64,000 nucleotides of DNA from Opisthorchis felineus (taxonomy: Eukaryota > Platyhelminthes > Trematoda > Opisthorchiida > Opisthorchiidae): NCBI GenBank assembly GCA_004794785.1, contig SJOL01006737.1, forward strand, positions 31,280 to 95,279, read 5' to 3'. A program made the position numbers and the translations under genes. The notes beneath the pieces were generated by a model. The model was not told where the DNA came from. It saw only the letters and a program-made list of their open reading frames with translations, and made no database searches. Below are positions 1 through 10,100 of the stretch, piece after piece (position 1 is the first letter of the stretch; each line of letters begins with the position of its first letter).

Positions 1-1160
1 CCCGACTGTACCAGGCAAATGCCTGTCCCACTAGCTGCGGTAAGACGCCCACCAAGAGCTCGACGGCCCGAATCGTGACTATGATGTAGTGCTCAGATTT
101 GGCGCACGGCCTCATGCGTGATAGAACTATGATATCATTTAATTACGATGTTCCGTGGATGCTCCCACCCTTTTGTGAATCTTGGCGCCCCAGGAGGTGA
201 ACGCAATCATTACCTGACAGAGGGATGTATTGCAGGCTAGTAGCAGGAAGCAGCAATCCAACTTACCACTAAGTACGACAAAACGGAGATGTTTTCAGGA
301 AAACCATTAAGCGTCATTTACATACATCAGCGTCCCGCTTAACACACATTGTTTCCAAGCCCATATTCCGGAACCCGGATTTCTTCGTGATCGACATTTG
401 GGGTAAAAGTGTTACCGGACGCATAAGATGGCACCCAAATTCGTGAAATGGCTTCCCCACTCCAATGACTACTCAAGACAGAATTGAACTTTACCGAATG
501 TAGTTTTATCGGAATGCCCAAAGGAAGCTCAGGCAGACGGTGGTTGGTGGTAATCTGGCTGCATCTGTTATGAAAGATCCCATAGAAATTCTTCCAACGT
601 TTTCATGTGATATGATATCGAACCCCTCAGACGTCACATCTAGTGTGAAACACCTGCAGTGCTTTAAAAATCTAGTTCTGCGCGGTCACATTTTCGTTGC
701 CTTTACCGCGCGACGGGGACTGGACACTATTTGGCTTGTGAGTGGATTATAAACGAATGGAGTTATGACGTTGAAGAATGGTATCACGAACGGGAAACTT
801 AGTTGATACCTTATTAAAAATTAAATGTGAGTGTATTTCAAGATGCCCATACTAGCTTGGGCCAGGCAAAAAATAAGTTTGACAGACAACCGGTGATTGC
901 GCTTTATGGATGAGCCCCAAAATGGTGAAACCGCCCGTTGTCCGTCAAAGTGTTTCCAGCAAACTCGTGAGTACTTTGTTACGTCCAGACAAATAACTAC
1001 GACGATATCACTCATAAAATATAGTGGATATGTGCGATACACTGGTGCCACATATTCAGTTAAAAAGGAGCACTAAATACAAGCACATCAACTGAATTCA
1101 GTTAAAAATCATTTTCAAAATAGTTCGTGCGCAAATAAAGATGGTGACTGGCGGAAAACA
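1..1160. other. Anonymous sequence, no gene recognised
   Basis: No open frame here exceeds about 76 codons and none has a recognisable motif. No RNA gene or clear repeat boundary was seen. It precedes the GGAGT-rich block. Confidence 0.5.
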
Positions 1161-1167
1161 AACCGGA

Positions 1168-1575
1168 GTAAAACGCAGCAGAGTGCATTCAAAAAAGGTA
1201 GTTGACAGTGAGGGATAAAATACTGGAGGGAAAGGAAAAATTTCCGGTGGGGCGGAGCAAGGCGGAGAGGAATCTAATAAATATTACCATATTGGCGTCT
1301 AATACGTTGGAGTGGAGTGAGGTGGTAAGAAGCGAAATGGAGCGGAGTGCAGTGAACTGGAGTGGTGCGGTATAGATTATTTGAACTTGTGTCGACCTCG
1401 GATTGAAGTGGGGTAAATCAGGGTAGATTGGAACTGGCTGCAGCGAAATTAGGTGAACTGCGTTGAATAGTGTCGAATCAAGTAGAGTAGAGTTGTGTTG
1501 AATGGATTTGATCGGTGTGAAGTGGAGTGGTGTGAGGCGCGATGGGGCGGAATGGAGTGGAGCGGGGTGGAGAAT
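1168..1575 (+). repeat. GGAGT-rich degenerate satellite-like block, copy 1
   Basis: From about 1306 to 1575 the plus strand is a degenerate array of TGGAG/GGAGT-type pentamers, with variants such as GGAAT, GGGGT and GAAGT, so the strand is strongly purine- and G-rich. The first part (1168-1410) is repeated with about 90% identity at 4479-4716, including the non-pentameric lead. The block is therefore a defined repeat unit rather than only simple sequence. The pentamer resembles GGAAT-type satellites, but I infer no relationship. Confidence 0.75.
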
Positions 1576-2140
1576 GGACTGCCCCGGAAGGGCTTTTAAA
1601 GTGGTGGATTTGAATGCAGTTTACTGAACCGCTGTATTTTTGCACATTTCTCTCATATTTATCTTGAAAATTGATTGTTTCGCACAGTTTCTCTCCATAG
1701 AAATCGCCGACTTTCACAAAAAAATAGTGCCTGGGCAGCAGCTGTGCGTTTTCGTTTTTGAATGGCTCAATACTAGCACACGGCTTAAAAAATGAATAGA
1801 CGTTACCATTTCATTGAGGCCTTAAAATCGGTCAGCAGAAAATGTGTTTCTATTCCCGCCCCAGGAATACTACGCCCAGAGTTGTTCTGCCCAAAAACCC
1901 GTGTTAAACAGGTAAATGACAGCCCCCTCCATCGTTTTACCGAAAGCGTTACTCCTGACTGATCTAGCGCAACAACACTGAGCCCAGGTTTCTAAAAACT
2001 AAGTAAATCCACAGAAAACCGGTTCTCCGGGCTAGTGAAACCAATGGGTCACCGCAACTTCGTTACAAAAATAAACTTCATCCATCATAAGGTGCTGTAA
2101 TTGTCTGCATCCATCATACCTGCTCAAACACGGTCGTTGA
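1576..2140. other. Anonymous sequence between G-rich block and PLE copy 1
   Basis: No coding or repeat assignment. Its reverse complement does not match the sequence on the outer side of PLE copy 2 (6407-6936), so it is not part of the element. Confidence 0.4.
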
Positions 2141-2144
2141 CTTG

Positions 2145-2267
2145 TTCGCTGAGCTGGACAACTTGATTGCAAACGTTTCACTGCCATTTGAGGTGACATC
2201 ATCAGTGCGTTATTGTTGGTCTTTTGCACGTAGCGGAGCGTAAATTGAATCCAGTTCGACGCGCCGG
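2145..2267 (-). repeat. PLE pseudo-LTR-like direct repeat, distal copy
   Basis: A 123-bp sequence covering the last codons of the PLE protein (ending YAPLRAKDQQ, then a stop at 2210-2212) and the first part of the 3' noncoding tail. It is repeated with only a few differences at 2655-2777 in the same orientation. It abuts the 3' terminus of the main element at about 2270, so it is the end of a second, truncated tandem unit. Confidence 0.8.
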
Positions 2268-2654
2268 CTGATAAGATGGGGAATTCTAAGCCACGTTCTG
2301 TTATCAAGACCTGTTCCATTCAAGCAATATTTCTGGGGCAGTGATGATAAAAAATCTGGAAATGTTTGTGATCCCACCAGAAGAAGTCTAGAAGCACAGC
2401 CGTGCAGAAGTACAGCCATCAAAGTATTTTGATAAACTCAAACTTTCTGGCCCAGTGAGGCCTCCTGAGAAACACAGCAAAGCTTATAAGTGGAGCGGTA
2501 GATTAAGGAAAGATCGCACGTTACCCGGATGGATCAAACACACAGATAGGTTGTTGTCATGCGCCGGCGTCCATGGACAACATGTAAGATAATGCACCTG
2601 TTTTATATAGAAGAAAATGTTGATAGTTTTGGTAGCCTAGCTGTTAATTGGCTG

Positions 2655-2777
2655 GTTCGCTGAGCTGGACAACTTGATTGCAAACGTTTCACCACTATTT
2701 GAGGTGACATCATCAGTGCGTTATTGTTGGTCTTTTGCACGTAGCGGAGCGTAAATTGAATCCAGTTCGATGCACCG
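2655..2777 (-). repeat. PLE pseudo-LTR-like direct repeat, element-proximal copy
   Basis: This is the counterpart of the 2145-2267 repeat and lies at the end of the endonuclease frame of PLE copy 1. The equivalent in copy 2 is single and lies at about 5907-6023 on the plus strand. The repeats are direct and about 510 bp apart. Confidence 0.8.
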
Positions 2778-3190
2778 GTTCATCGAATCCGCCGTGGAGC
2801 ACCATGCTTCCAGAAATTTTCCTCCGTGTCTCTTGTCTCCATGTGCCAAAATTTTCGCGTTTTCAAGATTGAATTTGTGGCCTTATTGGTCTTCGTGTAT
2901 GGATATCAAGGATAGAGTGTCATGTCTTCTGACGGCCGCGTTGTGTTTCTTCACGTGTGTGCCTAATTTCCTCCCAGTTTGTCCAACGTAGAACTTGTTG
3001 CAGTTGTTGCAGTTGCTTTGGCATATCTCATTGTTCCTCTTGGGTTTATCTCGGTTGTCCCTCGGTCTTGAGATTGGCTTCCTAATGGTGGCATTCGGTT
3101 TGTAGGCCACGAGGATTCCTTTTTGAGCCAATAATCTGGTTGCTAGTTTCGATATATTCTTGATGTAAGACAGAACTACCCGTCTGGTGG
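2721..3190 (-). pseudogene. PLE copy 1: linker and GIY-YIG-type endonuclease domain (broken)
   Basis: On the minus strand the frame reads through a basic linker (RPRDNRDKPKRNN) into a Cys-containing GIY-YIG-like module: SNCNNCNKFYVGQTGRKLG, then KKHNAAVRRHD. YVG matches the second half of the GIY-YIG motif. The first half has decayed to EIC where GIY or GVY is expected. The Arg usually found two or three residues after the GRxL motif is His here. A TAA at 2883-2885 interrupts the frame after HEDQ. The same frame then resumes (GHKFNLENAKILAHGDKR) and ends at 2721 with YAPLRAKDQQ. In PLEs this domain nicks target DNA for target-primed reverse transcription. This copy is inactive. Confidence 0.82.
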
Positions 3191-3229
3191 CTTGTTCCTG
3201 CTATTGCTGTTGTTCAGGTGTCTTCTTCG

Positions 3230-3576
3230 TCAAGCTTCTCCTGATAAAATTACTTGGATATCCATTGTTCTGGAATACTCTGAATAGATGGTTTTTTCCT
3301 TCTTCCGTAGTTCTGTGGTGCTGCAGCGTGCCTCCACCCTCTTGAACATGGTTTGTACGCAGCTCTTCTTGTGGTTTACAGGATAATTGCTGTTGTGGTT
3401 TGGTATTTGATCCGTATGTGTCTTTTTCCGGTACACACAGGTTTCCAGAGCCCCATCCACCTTTCCGTTCACCAAAACGTCTAAGAATGGTAATCGATTT
3501 TTCCTCTCCAGTTCGATTGTAAACTTGGGCTCTTCAAACGTAGTGCTGAGCAGTTCATGTGCATTGCGTACTGAAT
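3230..3576 (-). pseudogene. PLE copy 1: reverse transcriptase C-terminal part (frameshifted)
   Basis: This minus-strand frame contains the post-catalytic part of the PLE reverse transcriptase: ELERKNRLPFLDVLVNG, the NHNSNYPVNHKKSCV segment and a cysteine-bearing stretch before the linker. It is out of frame with the catalytic segment because copy 1 lacks about 10 bp near 3574-3577, just after YVDDTFVI. Copy 2 keeps that sequence (near 5088-5098). The frame breaks again close to 3230, before the LPYIKN-type linker seen intact in copy 2. Confidence 0.82.
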
Positions 3577-4262
3577 GATGACAAAGGTGTCGTCTACGTA
3601 GCGGATCCACAGCTTTGGATTGATGATACGCAGTAACATGCGCTCTAATCTTTGCATTACCGCCTCAGCGGTAAATCCTGATAGTGGAGATCCCATTGAA
3701 GTCCCTTTCAGCTGTTGATATATTTGTCCATCGAAGGTGGAGTATGGTTCCATGCAACAGTGCAACAGCTCAAATAGGCTTTCAGGTTTCATGGTTTCCG
3801 TCGTGTTTGGATTATTCCGAAGCAGTTCTGCTATGGTTTATCTTGCGAGTTTGTGGTTGATTGAAGTGAACAGTGATGTGACATCAAATGAAAGAATGAT
3901 TTCATAGTCTTCTATATTGACGTTCCGTAGTTTGCGTAGAAATTGACCTGCATTATTGGCTGTGTTCCGATCCAGAAATTAAGTGTTTCAAGCTTCTCCA
4001 TAAGTCTTTTGCTAAGTTGTAAGATGGGGTTTCCGGAAGTAAAACGATTGGTCCAATTTGAGTTTTTCTTTGTGCACCTCTGGTAGTCTGTAGAATTGTG
4101 CAGCGTTGGTATGATCGGCTTTCATCTTTTATCGTTCCTGTCTGGTTATCTCCTGTGTTGCTTGCATTTTATTGAGGGTCGCGTTGATTCGATTGATGAT
4201 GTTTGAAGTTGGATCATGATCGATTGGTTTGTAGGTCGTGGTGTCACTTACCAGTTGGTATC
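3577..4262 (-). pseudogene. PLE copy 1: reverse transcriptase catalytic region (broken)
   Basis: The minus strand encodes the N-terminal and palm parts of a PLE reverse transcriptase. In order these are LVSDTTTYKPIDHDPTSN, FYRLPEVHK (the conserved PLE motif FYGLPKVHK), motif A as SFDVTSLFTSI, motif B as LKGTSMGSPLSG, and the catalytic box YVDDTFVI with its second Asp at 3589-3591. All catalytic aspartates visible here are kept. Disabling lesions are a stop after TRQER near 4120, a frame change near 4075, a TAA shortly after motif A, and the deletion after YVDD. It is truncated upstream at about 4262. Confidence 0.88.
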
Positions 4263-4477
4263 GAAAGTTTCAAAAGCTTTGATCCCCTACACTGTTCATA
4301 TGAATGTTATTTGCGAGGTTTGTCGTGACCTCTACGAACACGGATGCGTTTGTGACACTAATTGGTGAATGGAGTGATTTACAACTCACCCTCATATAGT
4401 ACACGTATGGGTCTGGAAGATTTTTTATTTCGTGTGCTCTATTCACTCCTACAGAACTGACGACCAATGTTGGCCTT
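4261..4477 (+). repeat. Anonymous 'X' repeat, copy 1
   Basis: About 217 bp, roughly 93% identical by eye to 6936-7157 in the same orientation. It begins at the 5' boundary of PLE copy 1 and is cut exactly by the single N at 4478, whereas copy 2 continues further. No coding content was recognised. Confidence 0.8.
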
Positions 4478-4478
4478 N
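4478..4478. other. Single-N assembly join
   Basis: One undetermined base separates the truncated X repeat from the abrupt start of the second GGAGT-rich block. The other two isolated Ns in this window (39814 and 43219) are also contig joins, so this one is likely a scaffold join rather than a miscalled base. Confidence 0.75.
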
Positions 4479-4716
4479 AAAACGCAGCAGAGTACATTCA
4501 AAAAAGGTAGTTGGGAGTGGGGGATAAACAACTGGAGGAAAAGGAAAAATTTCGGGTGGGGCGGAGCAAGGCGGAGAGGGATCTAATAAATATTACCGTA
4601 TTGTCTTCTAATACGTTAGATTGGAGTGAGGCGGGAAGAAGCGAAATGGGGAGGAGTGCAGTGAACTGGAGTGGTGCGATATAGATTATATTGAATTTGT
4701 GTCGACCTTGGATTGA
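4479..4716 (+). repeat. GGAGT-rich block, copy 2
   Basis: A direct copy of 1172-1410 with scattered substitutions. It ends where PLE copy 2 begins (about 4711) and therefore lacks most of the pentamer array seen after 1410 in copy 1. Confidence 0.78.
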
Positions 4717-5018
4717 GAAGGCCAAACAACTGGTAAGTGACACCACGACCTACAAACCAATCGATCATGATCCAACTTCAAACATCATCAATCGAATCAA
4801 CACGACAATCAAGAAACTGCAAGCAACACACGAGATAACTAGACAGGAACGATGAAAGATGAAAGTCGATGATACTAACACTGCACAATTCTACAGACTA
4901 CCAGAGGTGCACAAAGAAAAACTCAACATGGACCAATCGTTTTACTTCCGGGCACCCCATCCTTCAGCTTAGCAAAAGACTTACGGAGAAGCTTGAAACA
5001 CTTACTTTCTGGATCGGA
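4711..5018 (+). pseudogene. PLE copy 2: reverse transcriptase N-terminal fragment
   Basis: The frame EKAKQLVSDTTTYKPIDHD leads into TRQER followed by a stop, then VDDTNTAQFYRLPEVHK, the conserved PLE motif. A frame change follows, after which the GTPS-containing segment and AKRLTEKLETLTFWIG are read. The fragment stops at about 5018, where the sequence jumps to just before the YVDD region. Motifs A and B, present in copy 1, are therefore missing. Confidence 0.82.
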
Positions 5019-5026
5019 AGACACAG

Positions 5027-5473
5027 TTGCTGCGTATCATCAATCCAAAGCTGTGGATCCGCTACGTAGACAACACCTTTGTCATCACGAAACGAGATTC
5101 AGTACGCAATGCATATGAACTGCTCAGCACTTCGTTTGAAGCGCCCAAGTTTACAATCGAACTGGAGAGGAAAAATCGATTACCATTCTTAGACGTTTTG
5201 GTGAACGGAAAGGTGGATGGGGGTCTGGAAACCTGTGTGTACCGGAAAAAGACACATACGGATCAAATACCAAACCACAACAGCAACCATCCTGTAAACC
5301 ACAAGAATAGCTGCGTACAAACCATGTTCAAGAGGGTGGAGACACGCTGCAGCATCACAGAACTACGGAAGAACGAAGAAATCCATCTATTCAGAGTAGT
5401 CCAGAACAATGGATATCCAAGGAATTTTATCAGGAGATGCTTGACGAAGAAGACATCTCAACAACGGCAATAG
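5027..5473 (+). pseudogene. PLE copy 2: reverse transcriptase catalytic box and C-terminal part, YVDD changed to YVDN
   Basis: 148 codons are open from the INPKLWIRYVDN segment through ELERKNRLPFLDVLVNG, a Cys-rich segment and NNGYPRNFIRRC. This is the longest uninterrupted PLE frame in the window. The catalytic box reads YVDN (codon 5072-5074, AAC) where copy 1 has YVDD (GAC). Loss of this metal-binding Asp should abolish polymerisation. The region around 5088-5098, deleted in copy 1, is intact here, so the two copies are damaged in different ways. Confidence 0.87.
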
Positions 5474-5489
5474 CAGGAACAAGCCACCA

Positions 5490-5953
5490 GACGGGTAGTT
5501 CTGCCTTACATCAAGAATAAGTCGAAACTCGCAACCAGATTATTGGCTCAAAAAGGAATCCTCGTGGCCCACAAACCGAATGCCACTCTAAGGCAGCCAA
5601 TCTCAAGACCGAAGGACAACCGAGATAAACCCAAGAGGAACAATGCGATATACCAAAGCAACTGCAACAACTGCAACAAGTTCTACGTTGGACAAATTGG
5701 GAGGAAATTAGGCACATACGTGAAGAAACACAACGCGGCCGTCAGAAGACATGACCATCTATCCTTGATATCCATACACGAAGACCAATGAGGCCACAAA
5801 TTCAATCTGAAAAACGCGAAAATTTTGGCACATGGAGACCAGAGACTCGGAGGAGAATTTTTGGAGGCATGGTACTCCACGGCGGATTCGATCAACCGGT
5901 GCATCCAACTGGATGCAAATTACGCTCCGCTACGTGCAAAAGACCAACAATAA
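5490..5953 (+). pseudogene. PLE copy 2: linker and GIY-YIG-type endonuclease domain (broken)
   Basis: The frame begins with VVLPYIKNKSKLATRLLAQK, the usual lead into the PLE endonuclease, then a basic linker and the module AIYQSNCNNCNKFYVGQIG. The motif pair is AIY...YVG, closer to canonical GIY...YIG than in copy 1. The position expected to hold the catalytic Arg is Tyr (LGTYVKKH). A TGA at 5789-5791 interrupts the frame after HEDQ, at the same codon where copy 1 has TAA. The tail then continues in frame to YAPLRAKDQQ and a TAA at 5951-5953. Confidence 0.84.
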
Positions 5954-6406
5954 CGTACTGATGATGTCACCTCAAATGGTGGTGAAACGTTTGCAATCAA
6001 GTTGTACAGCTCAGCGTACCAGCCAATGAACAGCTAGACTACCCGAACTATCAATGTTTTCTTGTATATAAAACAGGTCCATTATCTTACACCTTGTAGA
6101 TGGACGCCGGCACATGACAACAACCTATCTGTGTATTTGATCCATCCCGGTAACGTGCAATCTTTCCTTAACCTACCGCTTCATGTATAAGCTTTGCTGT
6201 GTTTCTCAGGAGGCCTCACTGGGCCAGAAAAGTAGAGTTTATCAAAATAATTGGATGGCTGTACATCTGCACGGCTGTGCTACTAGGCTTCTTCTGGTGG
6301 GATCACAAACTTCTCCAGGTTTTTTATCATCACTGCCCCAGAAGTATTGCTTGGATAGAGCAGATCTTGATAACAGAACGTGGCTTGGAATTCCCCATCC
6401 TATCGC

Positions 6407-6935
6407 CATCCCAAATTACGGTTCATATTTGACAAGCCTGGCGTTTTGTTCCAATCTACGGAACCCAGGCTACCTTGGTATGACGTTGACGTCCATTGGT
6501 TCCGAATAGGTCGCATGTTTCCCGCTTTATTTGAAGATCGCTTCTTCCACCTAGTTGCCGGGTTTTACTACAACTGACAATTGTTGGAGCATCTATCTAT
6601 CCGCGGTAGGAACCTTAAGTTTAGGCCAGCTTAATATACTTCGGTTTTATTCCGACCATAGATTGCCAAAAAAACAGAAAACCCACAACATTACTGGTCG
6701 ATTGCTTAAATAAGAGAAGATGACTAGAGAACCTGTGACCATTCTCCGTAGATAGTACTCTGTTGTGTATTGTATTTCCTAGATCTACGAGAAATAAGGG
6801 CCACGGTTGACCGCGTGTGAGAAATATGTGTTCGCCAGTCTACAACCAAAGTGATATTCCTCATTTTATGACAAGCGCACTCCAACAGAATTCATGGAGA
6901 TTGTCCTTGATACGTAATACACGGTTGTCATGGCA
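6407..6935. other. Anonymous sequence between PLE copy 2 and X repeat copy 2
   Basis: Short open frames only. Nothing recognised, and no match to the sequence flanking PLE copy 1. Confidence 0.4.
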
Positions 6936-7157
6936 TCGAAAGTTGCGAAAGCTTTGATCCCCTAAACTGTTCGTATGAATGTTATTTGCGAGGTTTGTCG
7001 TGACCTCTACGAACACGAACGCGGATGCGTTTGTGACACTAATTGGTGAATGGAGTGATTTACAACTCACCCTCATATATTACACGTATGGGCCTGGATG
7101 ATTTTTTATTTCGTGTGCTCTATTCACTCCTACAGAACTGACGACCAATGTTGGCCT
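6936..7157 (+). repeat. Anonymous 'X' repeat, copy 2
   Basis: A direct copy of 4261-4477, with the same start point relative to the run beginning TCGAAAGTT. Here the sequence continues past the point where copy 1 is cut by the N at 4478. Confidence 0.8.
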
Positions 7158-7159
7158 TA

Positions 7160-10100
7160 TTTTAGGAAGGCCAGTTTTGTTGTAGTGTAAGTACCGAGAG
7201 AATCTCATCATTCATATATTTGGGTACGAACAGAGTACAGCAAAGTACATTCTCCTCATTTGTCCCTGGAGTACCTCAATAAATTGCCGCCCCATTTTTA
7301 CGCTAACAATTACAATTGCAAGCAGCTGGATCATTTCTCGTTATATGACACTATGAAACTTGCATCTCATTCGCTACCCAAATGCGGCATCTCAGTAGCT
7401 GCAATCTTCATGGTCTGCCAAATGACCCGAAAACTTTAAGGAATTATATTTATCCTCAAAGCCTCTACTTTGTTTGGGTTTGTGCAAATTTTGGGTGAGA
7501 ATTAGTGCCTTTACGTCAAAAACTTCACTTCAAAAGATGCATAGTAACTAGACCTTTAGGGATACCGGTGGTACAGCGAAGATGACTAAAGTGCGTATTA
7601 ACATTTAAGACGTTGTTGGCTACTCATTTTCGAGAAAATCTTGTAAATCAAGGTCAACCAAACCAGCAAGTTCATGTTTGATCTTATGAATTGCACCACG
7701 CCAGATTAGGCGTGTGATGAGGTTGGAGACAAGATTCGACCAAACCAGTGTGTGGGATTTGTTTCTTTTTGGTCGAAATGAAACAAGGAGAAAATTAGTC
7801 CTTAACGGACGTCTGCTGCGGCACACTTCTAGTTGTCTGACTGTGAAGGTGAAAATACATACTTCGTGTTCGTGTGCCGGTAGGCAGGTATCTCGAAACG
7901 CCCAACTTAAGGGCTTCACAACAAATGAAATTTATCCTGGCCAAAGGAAACTCTATAGAGTGGTAGAAACCGTGAGCGACAATATACAGCCACACTCTTA
8001 GTGGCAAGGAGCCACTCGTCTCACTTATATTGCCGGACGAAGGCACTCCATGGGGAGACATTAAAGCCACCTGTTCTGTCAAAATGCAGTCTCCTGAAAT
8101 GCATATATGGCTAAAAGATTAACTTTTATTATTCATCAGAAAGGCCAAAACGAAATTTTGAATCGCGTTTGGAAAAAAGTCAAAGCCAGATTCTCTTCGC
8201 TGAGAAACGTTTCCTCTCAACAGTTTCAAAAACCCTAACCGGTGTTTGATCGCGTTCCATTCCGAAAATCTGTTCTTCGGTTAGATATATATATGTGATC
8301 CGCCAGATACGTTATTTCTTCCCGGCCGACCGGAATCGCGCACTGATCAGAAAACCTAAAGCAAGCAACGCAAGACATCCCTGTGTCGGCACTGGGTCGT
8401 CTTGCGCACTGGAAAATTTACATTACTCATCCGTCCTCTCCTAAGGCCGACACGCTTATATTCAGTATACAGCAAACTGTTGAGGCGTGTTCAACTGTTG
8501 GACGGACCTAATTCCAGGCCATTCCATTTTCTCAAGTACAACGCCTACTCATACGATCAGGCTACTTAAAGCAGTCACTATTATCAGCAGGGCGTAAGCA
8601 AAACGTAGGAGAACAGCAATACGAAAGTAATCATTTCACACATTTAATGTCCTTCTATGCGTCTAACGGCCAGCTCACGTCAACAGCCGTCCTGATGATA
8701 CACATAAGCTAATTTTCACCTCAATAACCATACAGAAAAAGTAATACAACATTTTCTCCTCCGACGTTAGCCGTTCTCTAACCGCCCTGTATTCTCACGG
8801 AAGGCTGCTCCAATTCTCCCTATAGTTACTGTCTTCATAATGACCAAATATGCAGTCCACATGCTACTATGTGTACAACCAAGCCACATGTAACAACTTC
8901 AGCTTGGAGTGCACATGAAACACTGTGAGATTGTGGTGGGGCATAGATGCCGCCGGGTGAAAATCTCCAGGTCTCGTAACTGGATAAGTTCATTAGGCTG
9001 GAAGACGTCAAGAGTTATAGGGAAGAATAGGGTCGCTTACGGCGAGCGTCCAGTTTCCAAAACATCATTCATGATCTAGTGGAGAACACCAAGCGTGATT
9101 GGAAGCCCTTAAATCATAGATATTTCTGTGAGTACATTATGTCTTATCATGCTCTATGCACCGAGAACCATAGGAATATTTGGCTTCCTTCAAGAACAAT
9201 TTGAGAAGGGAATAATGCGGTGAATAGAATTATGAATTTCAACAGTTCGCACTCTACATGCAACCTGAAGTAATCCTATGAGTTGGCATATCATCTAGGG
9301 CATTTATTGCATACATGACCGACCAGGACATATGACAATTCTGTCCTAACAAGTGACCAGTACAGCAATCCGTTAGCTCGTTCGAGACAAATTGCTGTGC
9401 CCATAATGTCACCCTTTGGGGTGCTCGAAAATACGTCGGCAAACAAAAACGACGGGGATTTGGATGCTCTCGTTCGTGAACCAAATTTTTCGCTGAAAAT
9501 CCCTGTGTGACATTCTTGAACATTGCTTGGGTGGTACACACGAGAGCTAGGTTGAATGAACCTACTTATGCTTGTTTTGAAGTATATAATTTAAACAAGG
9601 TTACTCTAAAAATCATAGAAAGTAGTTAGCAGAAGATTTTTGCAAGTCGATCAAACCGGGTGAACTCAGATGCTAGGATACAGCTTGGAGCGGGAAGCAC
9701 TCTGATGTTCTTACCAATCGCTTTGTACAAAAATCATTCAAGCATTGCGTTACGAAAATCTGGTCTGGATGTCGAATCACAAGCAAGGCATTCTCGTTTC
9801 TTTCTCTGAATGGCGTGACGAATATAAGCTTCTCTCTTTGGGGTCACCATTTACGGCGCAAATAAGTAAATTGCACAACGTCACCGACTGCATGCCTCCA
9901 CTGGGTGGAGCGCGTGTATATATTTATATAAATTTGGCCAGATTATCACCCATAATTGTGAAGAGATATTCATAAATTATTTCTTTTCTGTCATTGATCA
10001 CGTCGACGGAATCCGAAGCAAGGTTTCCGAAATTCTAATGCCTAACATCGTCCGGAATGCCAGACAGTAAGAATTATATACCCCCGGCCAATGTACTCGC

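Larger units (their letters stand above)
2145..4262 (-). mobile_element. Penelope-like element copy 1 (degenerate), with tandem partial copy at 3' end
   Basis: Read on the minus strand, this is a Penelope-like retroelement: a reverse transcriptase from 4262 to about 3230, a linker, a C-terminal GIY-YIG-type endonuclease (about 3190-2721) and a 3' noncoding tail to about 2273. It is 5'-truncated: the frame begins just upstream of the residues LVSDTTTY, with no N-terminal part. Directly after the tail, a second partial copy of the element's 3' end (2267-2145) follows in the same orientation. This head-to-tail partial copy is typical of PLEs and their pseudo-LTRs. At least two frameshifts and two in-frame stops make it non-functional. 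Confidence 0.88.
4711..6406 (+). mobile_element. Penelope-like element copy 2 (degenerate)
   Basis: This plus-strand copy of the same PLE family has its 5' limit within about 10 bp of the point where copy 1 is truncated, and the same 3' terminus (equivalent to about 2273). Order: partial reverse transcriptase (4711-5473), linker and GIY-YIG-type domain (about 5490-5953), 3' noncoding tail (5954-6406). It differs from copy 1 by roughly 5-10%. It lacks about 320 bp of the reverse transcriptase core, has an Asp-to-Asn change in the catalytic box and several frame breaks. It is not autonomous. Confidence 0.88.

Noticed and set aside
4728..4740. Splice-donor-like GGTAAGT at the 5' limit of both PLE copies
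   Set aside because: The bases encode the conserved LVSD residues of the PLE protein, so the match to a donor is explained by coding sequence.
7620..8082. Overlapping 95-99-codon frames on both strands
   Set aside because: Frames are open on both strands at once, no motif is recognised and there is no splice context; likely chance.
9254..9541. Two overlapping minus-strand frames of 95 and 82 codons
   Set aside because: Neither has a recognisable domain and both cannot be real; no supporting context.
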